Source: Methanothermobacter sp. K4
GTDB taxonomy: Archaea; Methanobacteriota; Methanobacteria; Methanobacteriales; Methanothermobacteraceae
Direction: 5' to 3'
DNA length: 37,450 bases
Assembly: GCF_022014235.1 (NCBI RefSeq)
Contig: NZ_JAKLTD010000002.1
Span: 134,834 to 172,283, forward strand
In this document: one piece after another, positions 8,648 through 17,484 of the stretch
How the letters are laid out: each line of letters starts with the position of its first letter
Position numbering within the stretch: position 1 is the stretch's first letter
The notes under the pieces: model-generated
Told to the model about the DNA's origin: nothing
What the model saw: the letters and a program-made list of their open reading frames with translations, nothing else
The model's database searches: none
Position numbers and translations under genes: made by a program

Positions 8648-11125
8648 TCAATTCATTCCATTCCTGGCCCTCTCATGGAAGTAATCTGCCATCTCAGCCT
8701 CTCCCTGCTCCCTGAGGATGGCCCCCATCAGGTAGCATGCCCCCGCATTAGATGGTTCCTCCTCGAGGATCTCATGCAGCTTCAGCTTGGCATCAGAGAG
8801 CCTGCCCTCACTGCAGAGGAGTTCAACCTCCTCAAGGACACCTGGGGCCTCCTCACTGCTCTCCTCCTCAGCACCCCCCGATGCCCTCCCCATGAGGTGT
8901 TCAAGTATCATCACTGTGGCGTCCCTGTGGAGTGGTGAATTGTCGTTGCCACATTTTGGTGAGTAGATGCATGATGGACACCCGTCACTGCAGCCACAGG
9001 ATGATACCAGTTCAAGTGTCGACCTGAGGAGGTCCTCGAAGACCTCAACACCCTTCTCAGCAAGCCCTATGCCGCCCTCAAAGCCGTCATAGATGAACAC
9101 GGTTGCCTCCTGGGTGTCCTGGTGCCATGGGGTTGACAGTCCCCCTATGTCCATCCTGTCACAGAGTACATGGAGGGGGAAGAGTGCTATGAGCGCGTGC
9201 TCAGCGCCGTGGAGTCCGCCCTCAAATGTTTCATCATCCCCGTACTCCCCTTCAACCCTCTTTCTGAGAGTGTCGGGTACCGTGAACCAGAGTGCCCTGG
9301 TCCTGAACCTGATGGGTGGAAGTTCAAGGTCCCTCTTCCCCAGGACCTTACTGTAGCTCATGACCCTGTAACCGGTGTAGTGCTCTGTAACCTCAACCTC
9401 GCCGAAGTTAACCTCAAGGCCTCCCACCCTCCTCCTCCTGAGTTTCCTGATCACCCTGAGGTCTGTCTCCCTGAGGACCGACGTATGGTACTCCACGTTC
9501 CTCCTCTCAACGGTTATCCTCCTCTTCTGCAGGTCAAAGTCCCGTACGATGTAGGTGTTGCCGTGGTTCATGAGCACAGCGCCCTCATGGGCCTCCCTGT
9601 ATGCCTGGGACCGGCTCATGGTCTCAAGTGTTCGTCCCTCGCATATCACCGTGAAGGTATCCGATGAGATATCATCCAGTCCATACCTGAACTGGGGGTC
9701 TGTGGTGCATACCAGTCCCTCATGTGAGATTTCAAGCTCCCCCTCACCCAGCATCTCCCCTGCCACTGTCATGCTGAAGTCGTGGTCCAGGAAGTCCTGG
9801 AGGGTGAGGGGCAACTCTGAGGCTGCGCAGGCCGTGTGGTTCCTGAGTATGAACCTGTTTTCAGGGTTGATTATGGCGTTCTCATGGGGCCTCGCGAAGA
9901 TGAAGTGGGGGTTCTTCATGATGTACTGGTCCAGGGGGTTCTCGAAGGCTACCATGATTACAAGGGAATCCTTTCTGTTCCTCCCTGCCCTCCCTGCCTG
10001 CTGCCAGGTGGATATCATGGTCCCAGGGTAACCGGATATTATCATCGCATCAAGTGAACCGATGTCTATGCCAAGTTCCAGGGCATTGGTGGTGGTGACA
10101 CCCAGGAGCCTCCCTGACCTGAGCCCTGATTCTATCATCCTCCTCTGCTCTGCCAAGTACCCTGCCCTGTATGATGTTACGCGGTCAATGAGCTTCCTGT
10201 TCTCCCTGTCGAGCTGCTCACGGGTCCACCGGGTTACAAGTTCAGCCATCTTCCTTGAGACGGTGAAGCAGAGGGTCTGAACACCCCTCAGAACAAGGTA
10301 GGTGAGTATGGATGAGGTTTCAAGGTGCGCCGATGGGTCCCCCCTCTTACTGTAGGGGTTGTAGAGTACGAAGTGCCTGGGGCCGGAGGGGGATGTATCC
10401 TGTGAGATGACATGGAAATCCAGTCCCGTCAGTTTAGCTGAGAATTCCTCAGGGTTGGCGAGGGTTGCGCTTGCAAGGATGAACCTGGGGTCTGAACCGT
10501 AATACCTGCAGATTCTCCTCAGCCTCCTTATGAGGAGCGCCACACTGGATCCGAAGACACCCCGGTACTGGTGGGCCTCATCTATCACCACATACCTGAG
10601 GTTACTGTAGAACCTCCTCCACTGGTGGTGCCATGGGAGGACACGGTGGAGCTGGTGGGGATTTGTGAGCACCACACGGGAGTTCTCCCTTATCCATGGC
10701 CTCCTCTCCCTGGGGGTGTCCCCATCATAGGTTGCAGGGTTGAGTGTGACTCCAAGCTCCGATTCAAGGTGTTCAAGAACCTTCAGCTGGTCCCTTGAGA
10801 GTGCCTTTGCCGGGTAGATGTAGAGGGCCGTTGCACTCCCATCAAGGGTGAGGGTCTCCATTATGGGGAGGTTGAAGGCGAGGGTCTTCCCTGAGGCCGT
10901 TGGGGTTGTTATGAGGATGTTCCTCCCCTCCCTTATGGCCTCAAGGGCCTCTGCCTGGTGACGGTAGAGTCTGATGCCGTGCCTCTCAAGGTACTCAGTG
11001 ATGTTCTCAGGAAGATCGGTGACCTCCGCGTATTCAGCGCGCCTTGCGGGGATCGTTTCAACGTGTTCCACGGCATCCCTGAAGCGCCAGTCCCTCCTGA
11101 ACCTCTCAAGCACCCTTTTAACCAT
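8648..11125 (-). CDS. mrfA: MrfA/YprA-like DEAH helicase with DUF1998
   Basis: This is an 825-residue SF2 helicase. Walker A TPTASGKT lies at about residues 74-81, DEAH in VVIDEAHQYRGVFG near 180, the SAT motif in ASATLANPEEF, and motif VI in QQAGRAGR. The C-terminal DUF1998 region ends in a zinc-binding cluster CGCSDGCPSCIYSPKCGN (about 708-727), the signature of MrfA. A C-terminal extension (about 765-825) looks like one or two TPR-like helical repeats, which I do not recall from the bacterial protein. The family unwinds damaged DNA 3'-5' together with the MrfB nuclease, encoded immediately downstream. The ATG at 11125 lacks a ribosome binding site but has a TATA-like element about 28 bases upstream, so the mRNA is probably leaderless. 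Confidence 0.9.
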   Translation of the reverse strand: MVKRVLERFRRDWRFRDAVEHVETIPARRAEYAEVTDLPENITEYLERHGIRLYRHQAEALEAIREGRNILITTPTASGKTLAFNLPIMETLTLDGSATALYIYPAKALSRDQLKVLEHLESELGVTLNPATYDGDTPRERRPWIRENSRVVLTNPHQLHRVLPWHHQWRRFYSNLRYVVIDEAHQYRGVFGSSVALLIRRLRRICRYYGSDPRFILASATLANPEEFSAKLTGLDFHVISQDTSPSGPRHFVLYNPYSKRGDPSAHLETSSILTYLVLRGVQTLCFTVSRKMAELVTRWTREQLDRENRKLIDRVTSYRAGYLAEQRRMIESGLRSGRLLGVTTTNALELGIDIGSLDAMIISGYPGTMISTWQQAGRAGRNRKDSLVIMVAFENPLDQYIMKNPHFIFARPHENAIINPENRFILRNHTACAASELPLTLQDFLDHDFSMTVAGEMLGEGELEISHEGLVCTTDPQFRYGLDDISSDTFTVICEGRTLETMSRSQAYREAHEGAVLMNHGNTYIVRDFDLQKRRITVERRNVEYHTSVLRETDLRVIRKLRRRRVGGLEVNFGEVEVTEHYTGYRVMSYSKVLGKRDLELPPIRFRTRALWFTVPDTLRKRVEGEYGDDETFEGGLHGAEHALIALFPLHVLCDRMDIGGLSTPWHQDTQEATVFIYDGFEGGIGLAEKGVEVFEDLLRSTLELVSSCGCSDGCPSCIYSPKCGNDNSPLHRDATVMILEHLMGRASGGAEEESSEEAPGVLEEVELLCSEGRLSDAKLKLHEILEEEPSNAGACYLMGAILREQGEAEMADYFHERARNGMN

Positions 11126-11145
11126 GTTAATAGAATTGGGGGACG

Positions 11146-11157
11146 ATCCTATTAAAT
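11146..11157 (-). promoter_or_regulatory. Probable TATA box giving a leaderless mrfA transcript
   Basis: On the minus strand the stretch CATTTAATAGG is centred about 28 bases before the mrfA ATG. No Shine-Dalgarno-like sequence lies between them. In archaea transcription starts about 25 bases after the TATA centre, so the mRNA should start at or a few bases before the ATG. Confidence 0.5.
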
Positions 11158-11195
11158 GTTTTTCAGTTCATGGATCTCTCCCCTCATGATTCAAA

Positions 11196-11206
11196 ATTAA
11201 TATATA
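11196..11206 (+). promoter_or_regulatory. Probable TATA box of the secreted nuclease gene
   Basis: The stretch TTAATATATAC lies about 60 bases upstream of the nuclease start. Expected initiation is near 11230, leaving a leader that contains GAGAGGGAG. It is divergent from the mrfA promoter, about 40 bases away. Confidence 0.45.
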
Positions 11207-11266
11207 CATGTAAACACATATTATTTAACAGTACAGAGAGGGAGTGTTAATATTAAGAGGGTAATT

Positions 11267-11743
11267 GTGATTATCTTTGTACTTGCAGTTACTGCGATGG
11301 CGGGCTGTGTCTCAGAGGAATCAGAATACCAGGACCAGAACCTCAGCAATTACTCAGATGTGAGTCCAGAGGATTACATAACCTCAGATACAGGTAATGC
11401 CTCCGGGACAGGTGAATATGATGCCATTGGAGTCTGCACCTACGTTGTTGATGGGGATACCATTGATGTTTCAGGTACAGGGAGGATACGCCTTGTGGGT
11501 GTCAACACCCCTGAGAGGGGGGAGCCAGGCTACAGGGAGGCGAAGGACTTCATGAAATCAATGTGCCTCTCAAGAACCGTGCAGCTCGACATAGACGATG
11601 CAAAAAGGCATGATAAATATGGGAGGGTCCTCGCTGTGGTCTACGTGGATGGGGTCAACATGAACAGGGAACTCCTCAGGAGGGGATATGCCGAGGTCAT
11701 GTACATTCCACCATCAGAGTTCAACCCATATGAGTGGACCTGA
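11267..11743 (+). CDS. Staphylococcal-nuclease-like (SNase) lipoprotein
   Basis: This protein of about 158 residues has a short hydrophobic signal ending in a lipobox-like MAGC, then a hydrophilic linker. An SNase/thermonuclease domain follows from about residue 50: VVDGDTIDV (first metal-ligand Asp), IRLVGVNTPERG (Arg and Glu of the active site, but Asn where S. aureus nuclease has Asp40) and KRHDKYGRVLAVVY (second catalytic Arg). It is probably a calcium-dependent nuclease anchored outside the membrane, cutting extracellular DNA or RNA. The GTG at 11267 has GAGGG five bases upstream but leaves the signal peptide without a positive charge. An in-frame ATT at 11252 would add MKRVI and give a more typical signal. 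It is separate from the operon that begins at 11861. Confidence 0.85.
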   Translation: MIIFVLAVTAMAGCVSEESEYQDQNLSNYSDVSPEDYITSDTGNASGTGEYDAIGVCTYVVDGDTIDVSGTGRIRLVGVNTPERGEPGYREAKDFMKSMCLSRTVQLDIDDAKRHDKYGRVLAVVYVDGVNMNRELLRRGYAEVMYIPPSEFNPYEWT

Positions 11744-11800
11744 AATGATAGGGATGGTGTCAGGTACGATGATGCTTAACATTTGAAATTTAGATGCAAC

Positions 11801-11809
11801 CTTTAAATG
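11801..11809 (+). promoter_or_regulatory. Probable TATA box of the DISARM-like operon
   Basis: CTTTAAATG lies 52 bases before the methyltransferase ATG; a second candidate, GATATAAAC, is at 11819-11827. I see no promoter-like gap inside the five-gene operon, so this is its likely single promoter. Confidence 0.45.
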
Positions 11810-11860
11810 TAATCTTTGATATAAACATGATGTAACTGAATTAATCGGGAAGGTTTGTTG

Positions 11861-13105
11861 ATGTCAGAGATAGCATTGATTGACCTGTTTGCAGGTGCCG
11901 GGGGACTCACCGAGGGTTTTTTAAGAAATGATTATGAATTTGTATCACATGTTGAGATGGATGTGAACGCAATCAGAACACTTGAAACCCGGTGCCTTTA
12001 CCATTACCTGAAAAGGGATGGTAATTCTGACGATTACAGCGCATATCTGATGAATGAGATAACCCGCGATGAACTCTTTGAGGAACACCCTGAATTCAAC
12101 AGGGATCTCTACATGAATCTTGAGCTCACAGAGGGAAATAAGAATCGTGTTATAGAACGTATTAAGTCAAAAATGGAAGTTCTTGGATTTGAATCAGTTG
12201 ATGGTATCATTGGCGGTCCCCCATGCCAGGCCTACTCCTATGCTGGAAGGGCGCGTAAGAATATGGCGAATGACAGGAGAAATTATCTCTACCTCATCTA
12301 CCTCTCATTCCTGAAGGAATTTCGACCTGAATTCTTTGTCTTTGAAAATGTCCCGGGAATGATTTCAGCAAAGGAGGGTTTAATTTTATCTGATTTTCAG
12401 GAGAAGGTCATCAATCTCGGTTACAATCTTGATGTCAAAATTCGTGATGCCTCGGATTTCGGTGTTCCGCAGCGAAGAAAAAGGCTCATAGTTATAGGAC
12501 ATCGTCTGGAAATGGATGGTGAAATAAATTTTGAAAAACACAGATACAGGGGCAATGTATGGGATTTACTATCAGATCTGCCCCCTCTTGAACCTGGAGA
12601 AGGTTACGATGGACCGCAGCATTATGCAGAAAAGCCTGCACAGCCTCTGAAAGAATCAGGTATAAGGACAGATGGGGATGTGCTGCTCCATCATCAGGCG
12701 AGGAATCATAACTCAAGAGATCGTGAAATTTACAGAAGAGTGATTGAAGCATGGGAATCTGAAAGAAGAAGACTGAAATACACTGAGCTTCCGCCGGAAC
12801 TCAGGACTCACAGGAACACCAGCTCATTTCTTGACCGCTACAAGGTCGTTGCAGGTGACCTTCCATTTTCACATACACTTGTTGCTCACATATCCAAGGA
12901 CGGACACTACTACATCCATCCTGACAGAAAACAGGCCCGTTCTCTGACCGTAAGGGAGGCTGCGAGGATTCAGTCATTTCCTGACAGTTACATATTTGAG
13001 GGGTCCCGGACATCGAAGTATCAGCAGATAGGAAACGCTGTGCCACCATTAATGTCAGAGAGGATTGCCCGAAGGATCCATGAAATATTAAAGGGGGGTC
13101 TCTGA
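11861..13105 (+). CDS. drmMII: C5-cytosine DNA methyltransferase (DrmMII-like)
   Basis: This is a complete cytosine-5 methyltransferase of about 414 residues. Motif I is LIDLFAGAGGLTEGF near the N-terminus, motif IV is GGPPCQAYSYAGR with the catalytic Cys of PCQ, motif VI is FVFENVPGM, motif VIII is QRRKRLIVIG, and motif X is QIGNAVPPL. The target recognition region between motifs VIII and IX is about 120 residues, so specificity cannot be read. I chose the ATG at 11861, which has GGAAGG about 7 bases upstream. It is the first gene of an operon with drmA and drmB, as in class 2 DISARM where DrmMII marks self DNA. A solitary or restriction-linked methylase is the alternative, but the downstream genes favour DISARM. 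Confidence 0.9.
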   Translation: MSEIALIDLFAGAGGLTEGFLRNDYEFVSHVEMDVNAIRTLETRCLYHYLKRDGNSDDYSAYLMNEITRDELFEEHPEFNRDLYMNLELTEGNKNRVIERIKSKMEVLGFESVDGIIGGPPCQAYSYAGRARKNMANDRRNYLYLIYLSFLKEFRPEFFVFENVPGMISAKEGLILSDFQEKVINLGYNLDVKIRDASDFGVPQRRKRLIVIGHRLEMDGEINFEKHRYRGNVWDLLSDLPPLEPGEGYDGPQHYAEKPAQPLKESGIRTDGDVLLHHQARNHNSRDREIYRRVIEAWESERRRLKYTELPPELRTHRNTSSFLDRYKVVAGDLPFSHTLVAHISKDGHYYIHPDRKQARSLTVREAARIQSFPDSYIFEGSRTSKYQQIGNAVPPLMSERIARRIHEILKGGL

Positions 13106-13776
13106 TCTCTGAAAAAAACCAGCTCATTGATATCCATGCAAAAATCTGTGATTGGGGAAAAAGTAATTTAAGAAAATTTCCCTGGCGTGAACGAAATGAT
13201 GATTATGGAATCCTCCTGGCTGAAATAATGCTTCACAGAACACGTGCGGAGCAGGTTCTTGAGATCTATGAAGACTTTGTTGAAAGATTTCCGGATTTTA
13301 AGTCTGTGTGCGAGGCAGAACCTGAAGCCATAGAAAATGAACTCTCATCACTTGGTCTCAGATGGAGAGCCAGAAATCTCCATAAACTCTCATGTGAGAT
13401 CGAACGCAGATACGATGGCGTGGTTCCAAGAAACAAGGGTGAACTGCTTGAACTTCCAGGTGTAGGGAATTACATTTCATCAGCGTTTTTATGTTTTTCA
13501 GAGAACATTCCTGAACCTCTGCTGGATACAAACACCGTAAGAATCATCGGTAGATTATTCAACCTTGAAATTAGCGATTCATCCCGCAGAAAAAAGGATT
13601 TTGAAACGCTAATGAGGAGGCTTCTTGAATTTGGTGACTGCAGGCATTTTTCATTTTCCATGATTGACCTCGCAGAGGCTGTGTGCAGACCTTCCAGTCC
13701 ACTCTGCCATGAATGTCCCCTGAAACTTTCATGCAGCTTTTACAGGAGATCCCATGATGAGACAGATAATGATTGA
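13102..13776 (+). CDS. mig: T/G-mismatch DNA glycosylase of the Mig/MutY/EndoIII superfamily
   Basis: This HhH-GPD glycosylase of about 224 residues resembles Mig.MthI, the thymine glycosylase of a Methanothermobacter plasmid restriction system. The open frame begins well before the first ATG (13228): residues FPWRERNDDYGILLAEIMLHRT upstream of and across that ATG are conserved in the family. The best start is a CTG at 13102 overlapping the methylase TGA, with GGGGGG just upstream; no ATG, GTG or TTG is available. The helix-hairpin-helix is LPGVGNYISSA, the catalytic Asp lies in LLDTNTVR, and the Fe-S cluster is C-x6-C-x2-C-x5-C in CRPSSPLCHECPLKLSC. It would remove T opposite G left by 5-methylcytosine deamination. 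It overlaps the next gene by 23 bases. Confidence 0.88.
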   Translation: MISEKNQLIDIHAKICDWGKSNLRKFPWRERNDDYGILLAEIMLHRTRAEQVLEIYEDFVERFPDFKSVCEAEPEAIENELSSLGLRWRARNLHKLSCEIERRYDGVVPRNKGELLELPGVGNYISSAFLCFSENIPEPLLDTNTVRIIGRLFNLEISDSSRRKKDFETLMRRLLEFGDCRHFSFSMIDLAEAVCRPSSPLCHECPLKLSCSFYRRSHDETDND

Positions 13777-16700
13777 AGAAATAATAAAGGAGGTTCTTGG
13801 ACCGCGCGATGGTCCTCAGGAACTTCTGAAGAGTGACCCCTACGATGAATACATAACAGGTGTTATTATTCCAGAAGAATGGAATCCTGTTATGGAAACT
13901 GGCCCTGCTGACCCTGATTCTGAAGGCGTTAATGATGGCATGAATTCATCAGAAGAGGACGATCTTTCGGATAACCAAGTATCACCGTCCTCGGAACCAT
14001 TTATCAGACCCCGATCATTTGGTATGTCATTCATGGTGCCCTCAAACACAGATAAAATGGATGTGTGTGTTACGTGGGGCAGATACACAAAGGACGAAGA
14101 CAGGAAAATGTGGAGAAGAGAAAGCCATTTCCGCATCAAAAAGATTTCACTTGAAGGTGACAGCACCCATGAATGCATCTATGAAGGGAATGACGGTCGC
14201 ATAATGATCAGTGTTATGGTCCGCAACTACGGAAACTCCGAAAAGAATGTGAGGGTGATTCTTGTAAACAAACTTCATACCACCAGAAATGCTTACAGGC
14301 CGGAAACAGCATCCTGTATTTTTCAGCCGAGCATCCGCGTTAATGTGAATGGGTGCCCGGAGGCTGCGGATCATGCCGAAGATTACAAGAATGAGATGAA
14401 TTTCATCTACAGAAACAGAAAAATTGATGTTATGGGGATTCAATGTTCAGCCGTATCAAAATCCTGTGAATATTCACAGCACATCAATGAAAGCGTTATA
14501 TGGTCTGATGGTGTTGAGCTGGCTGAAAGGTTCCCTGAAATTCAAAATTTCAGAAAACCAGATTTCAGAACAGAATTTGTACCCCTCTATTCTATCCCAA
14601 TACCATCCTTTGATACAGAGAATGTTGATGAACTATCCGCAACGGAACTTTCAGAGGCATGGGATCCAGCTTCACTTTCAGAAATCATAAAGCCGCTCAT
14701 AGATTCATATGAAGAATGGATAGAATCCAACAGAGAAGAATATCTGTCCATGGATGATGAAAAGAAAAAATTTGCATCAGATATAATTGAAAGACAGGAA
14801 CATGCACTGCAAAGAATCAAAATAGGATTGGAAATTCTCATAGACCATGATGAAGCAAGACTGGCCTTCTGTTTTGCAAATAAGGTTATATCACTTCAGC
14901 ATAAATGGGCTGATAGAGACGATGATTTCCTATGGAGACCGTTCCAGATTGCATTTTTCCTCATGAACATCGAAGCGATATTCAATCCACAATCTGAAGA
15001 TCGTGATGTGCTGGATCTCCTGTGGATACCAACAGGAGGCGGAAAGACAGAAGCTTATCTTGCTATCATGGCCTTCACAATCTCACTTCGCCGTCTCAGA
15101 GGTTCTCTGGGTTCAGGAAACACTGGCATATACTATGGGACAGCAGTTATATCAAGATACACGCTGCGACTCCTCACAGTACAGCAGTTCAGAAGAACAC
15201 TTAGAATGATAACTGCAGCGGAGTATCTTAGAGTTTTCGTGTGCAGGGATGGTCTTCGGGGGTGGAGACCATCTGTCTGTGATATCAGAAAGGACTGGCT
15301 TTATGGATCTGTCAGGTTTTCGGCAGGCCTCTGGGTTGGTGGAGGCGTATCCCCACTTCATCTCAGAAAAAGAAATACAGGGGCCATGGACATACTGTTA
15401 TCCTCTGATGATGACAGATCTGAAAGTGAGCCAGCACAGGTCATCAAATGTCCCGCCTGCAATGCCTGGTTGAGCCTTCCCTCATCTTCAGATGCTTCAC
15501 TACCCGCCCATGATAACACGATAATCATTGTTGTCAGAAAAAAGAAAGATGATGTGATTTTCGAACCTTCAAAAATCAGGGAGATGTTTCCCGAAATTGT
15601 GGATATTATAAGTTCCAGAGAAAACCTCAGGGAAGACCACGAAACACTCACCATAAAATTTTATGAAGGGGATGTTGATCTCTTCCGGATATCCGAAATC
15701 ATGGAATGCATCGGAAAGTACTTTGAATTCTCTTCACTGAACTGGCGCAGACCAGGATACTTTGGAAGCTCCTATGATGAAGGCAGAAAAAAAAGAAGAT
15801 ACTCTGACTTTGAAATATGGTGCCTCAACCCTGAATGTCCTCTTAATAAAGGAGTTGAATGGATGGAGGGCATTCCCTCAGATGAAGAAGCAGAGTTTCC
15901 TGACGGGAACACCTTAAGGAGGTTTGAGGGTCCATTTAAAGAGAACCGGAGAATTCCAGTTCCCGCATACACAGTCGATGAGCAGGTTTATGCAAGATGC
16001 CCCACGGTTATCATAAGCACGGCAGATAAGATTGCAAGGCTATCCTTTGAATCAAGGGCAGCTGCAATCTTCGGGAATGTTGATAAATTCAACAGATTTT
16101 ACGGTTATCACAGGGATGGACTGTATCCTGAAGAGGCTACAGAAAGGAGTAAAAGATATGATACTGATGTTGACAGGTTTCTGCCTCCCGAACTGATAAT
16201 CCAGGACGAACTTCACCTCCTGGACGGTCCTCTTGGAAGCATGTTCGGGATCTATGAGGCAGTCGTGGAGTCACTGCTGTGCAGTGGAGGGGTGAGACCA
16301 AAATACCTTGCATCCACTGCAACGATAAACAATGCAGGTGACCAGACGAAACTTCTCTTTGGAAGGGATCTGTTCCAGTTCCCCCCAAATGGTCTTGAAA
16401 TAGAGGACTCATTTTTCGTTAAGGAGGATGATCCCGCCAGCGCATGGGATGAAAAAAAGGGGGGCAGACTTTACATGGGAATCGCAGCACCTGGAAGAGG
16501 TCCAATAACACCCCAGATAAGGCTATGGGCCCGTGTTCTCAAAACATCTGCAGAAAAGGCAGATGAGGAGACCATCAGATATTACTGGACAGTTGTGGGG
16601 TACTACAATTCAATAAGGGAACTGGGAGGGGCAATTGCATTTTACAGGGAGGACGTCGTGGAAAGGTTGAAGGAGATTTCAGGTGATGATCTCCGTGATA

Positions 16701-17482
16701 TAGGGCCTGATCCCCTTGAACTCTCAAGCAGGATTGATTCAACTGCTCTGCCACTTATACTGGACGGAATAGAACGTGATGGGGAACAGGAAGGAACTCC
16801 TGAGTATGATGCCATATTCACAACTTCAATGTTCGGTACCGGTGTTGACGTGCCCCATCTATCACTCATGATTGTCAACGGTCAGCCGAAGACAACCGGA
16901 TCCTACATACAGGCAACTGGAAGAATAGGGCGAAAATATGGAGGTCTTGTTCTGACATTTCTGAATGCTGCAAGACCACGTGATATGAATCACTATGAGA
17001 TGTTCATGAAGTATCATGCAAGGATTCATGAAAATGTTGAACCCGTGTCCGTTTCACCGTATTCAGATGGAGCCATGAGCAGGGCCCTTGGACCCGCAGC
17101 AGTCGCATTTCTCAGGAATATGCCATTATCCGCCGCCAGCTGGACAGAAAACAAGGAAGGTGACATAATACTTTCTGAAAAAGCCTCTGAAGACGTTCAT
17201 AAACTCATTGAATCCATGGTGAAACGTGCTGAGAAAATATTTAAAGACAGGGAGGAGTCCTCGATCATTAAAACTTCTCTTGAGGGATGTATGAAGCTGT
17301 GGAAAGCTGTTGCTAACGAATCCGATGAACTCCATTTTTCGGAATACACGCAATTTAAAAGACCAGAACACAACGTGGTTCTAGCCACGCCAGCACATGA
17401 ATATGAAAAACTCAAAACAGTTTTCAGGAATGCCCCGAATTCACTGCGGGATATTGAAGAAACAACAGGTTTTAGGGTGTGA
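13754..17482 (+). CDS. drmA: DISARM DrmA-like SF2 helicase
   Basis: This is a 1242-residue helicase. An N-terminal domain of about 400 residues precedes Walker A PTGGGKTEAYL (about 426-433). The core includes DExH in IIQDELHLLDGPLGSMFG near 817, SAT-like LASTATINN near 853, and motifs V and VI in FGTGVDVPHLSLMIVN and IQATGRIGRKYGG near 1053. The long insertion between motifs I and II, with cysteine pairs (CPACNAW and CLNPECPL), is typical of DrmA. In DISARM, DrmA pairs with DrmB; the complex loads on DNA and blocks unmodified phage DNA. AGGAGAT lies five to six bases upstream of the ATG. It overlaps the preceding glycosylase gene and also the drmB frame, so the genes are translationally coupled. 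AGA arginine codons are common here, unlike the flanking genes. Confidence 0.9.
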   Translation: MMRQIMIEEIIKEVLGPRDGPQELLKSDPYDEYITGVIIPEEWNPVMETGPADPDSEGVNDGMNSSEEDDLSDNQVSPSSEPFIRPRSFGMSFMVPSNTDKMDVCVTWGRYTKDEDRKMWRRESHFRIKKISLEGDSTHECIYEGNDGRIMISVMVRNYGNSEKNVRVILVNKLHTTRNAYRPETASCIFQPSIRVNVNGCPEAADHAEDYKNEMNFIYRNRKIDVMGIQCSAVSKSCEYSQHINESVIWSDGVELAERFPEIQNFRKPDFRTEFVPLYSIPIPSFDTENVDELSATELSEAWDPASLSEIIKPLIDSYEEWIESNREEYLSMDDEKKKFASDIIERQEHALQRIKIGLEILIDHDEARLAFCFANKVISLQHKWADRDDDFLWRPFQIAFFLMNIEAIFNPQSEDRDVLDLLWIPTGGGKTEAYLAIMAFTISLRRLRGSLGSGNTGIYYGTAVISRYTLRLLTVQQFRRTLRMITAAEYLRVFVCRDGLRGWRPSVCDIRKDWLYGSVRFSAGLWVGGGVSPLHLRKRNTGAMDILLSSDDDRSESEPAQVIKCPACNAWLSLPSSSDASLPAHDNTIIIVVRKKKDDVIFEPSKIREMFPEIVDIISSRENLREDHETLTIKFYEGDVDLFRISEIMECIGKYFEFSSLNWRRPGYFGSSYDEGRKKRRYSDFEIWCLNPECPLNKGVEWMEGIPSDEEAEFPDGNTLRRFEGPFKENRRIPVPAYTVDEQVYARCPTVIISTADKIARLSFESRAAAIFGNVDKFNRFYGYHRDGLYPEEATERSKRYDTDVDRFLPPELIIQDELHLLDGPLGSMFGIYEAVVESLLCSGGVRPKYLASTATINNAGDQTKLLFGRDLFQFPPNGLEIEDSFFVKEDDPASAWDEKKGGRLYMGIAAPGRGPITPQIRLWARVLKTSAEKADEETIRYYWTVVGYYNSIRELGGAIAFYREDVVERLKEISGDDLRDIGPDPLELSSRIDSTALPLILDGIERDGEQEGTPEYDAIFTTSMFGTGVDVPHLSLMIVNGQPKTTGSYIQATGRIGRKYGGLVLTFLNAARPRDMNHYEMFMKYHARIHENVEPVSVSPYSDGAMSRALGPAAVAFLRNMPLSAASWTENKEGDIILSEKASEDVHKLIESMVKRAEKIFKDREESSIIKTSLEGCMKLWKAVANESDELHFSEYTQFKRPEHNVVLATPAHEYEKLKTVFRNAPNSLRDIEETTGFRV

Positions 17483-17484
17483 AA

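Noticed and set aside
13228-13776. Glycosylase gene starting at the ATG at 13228
   Set aside because: It would remove conserved N-terminal residues (FPWR...LLAEI) that are encoded in frame upstream.
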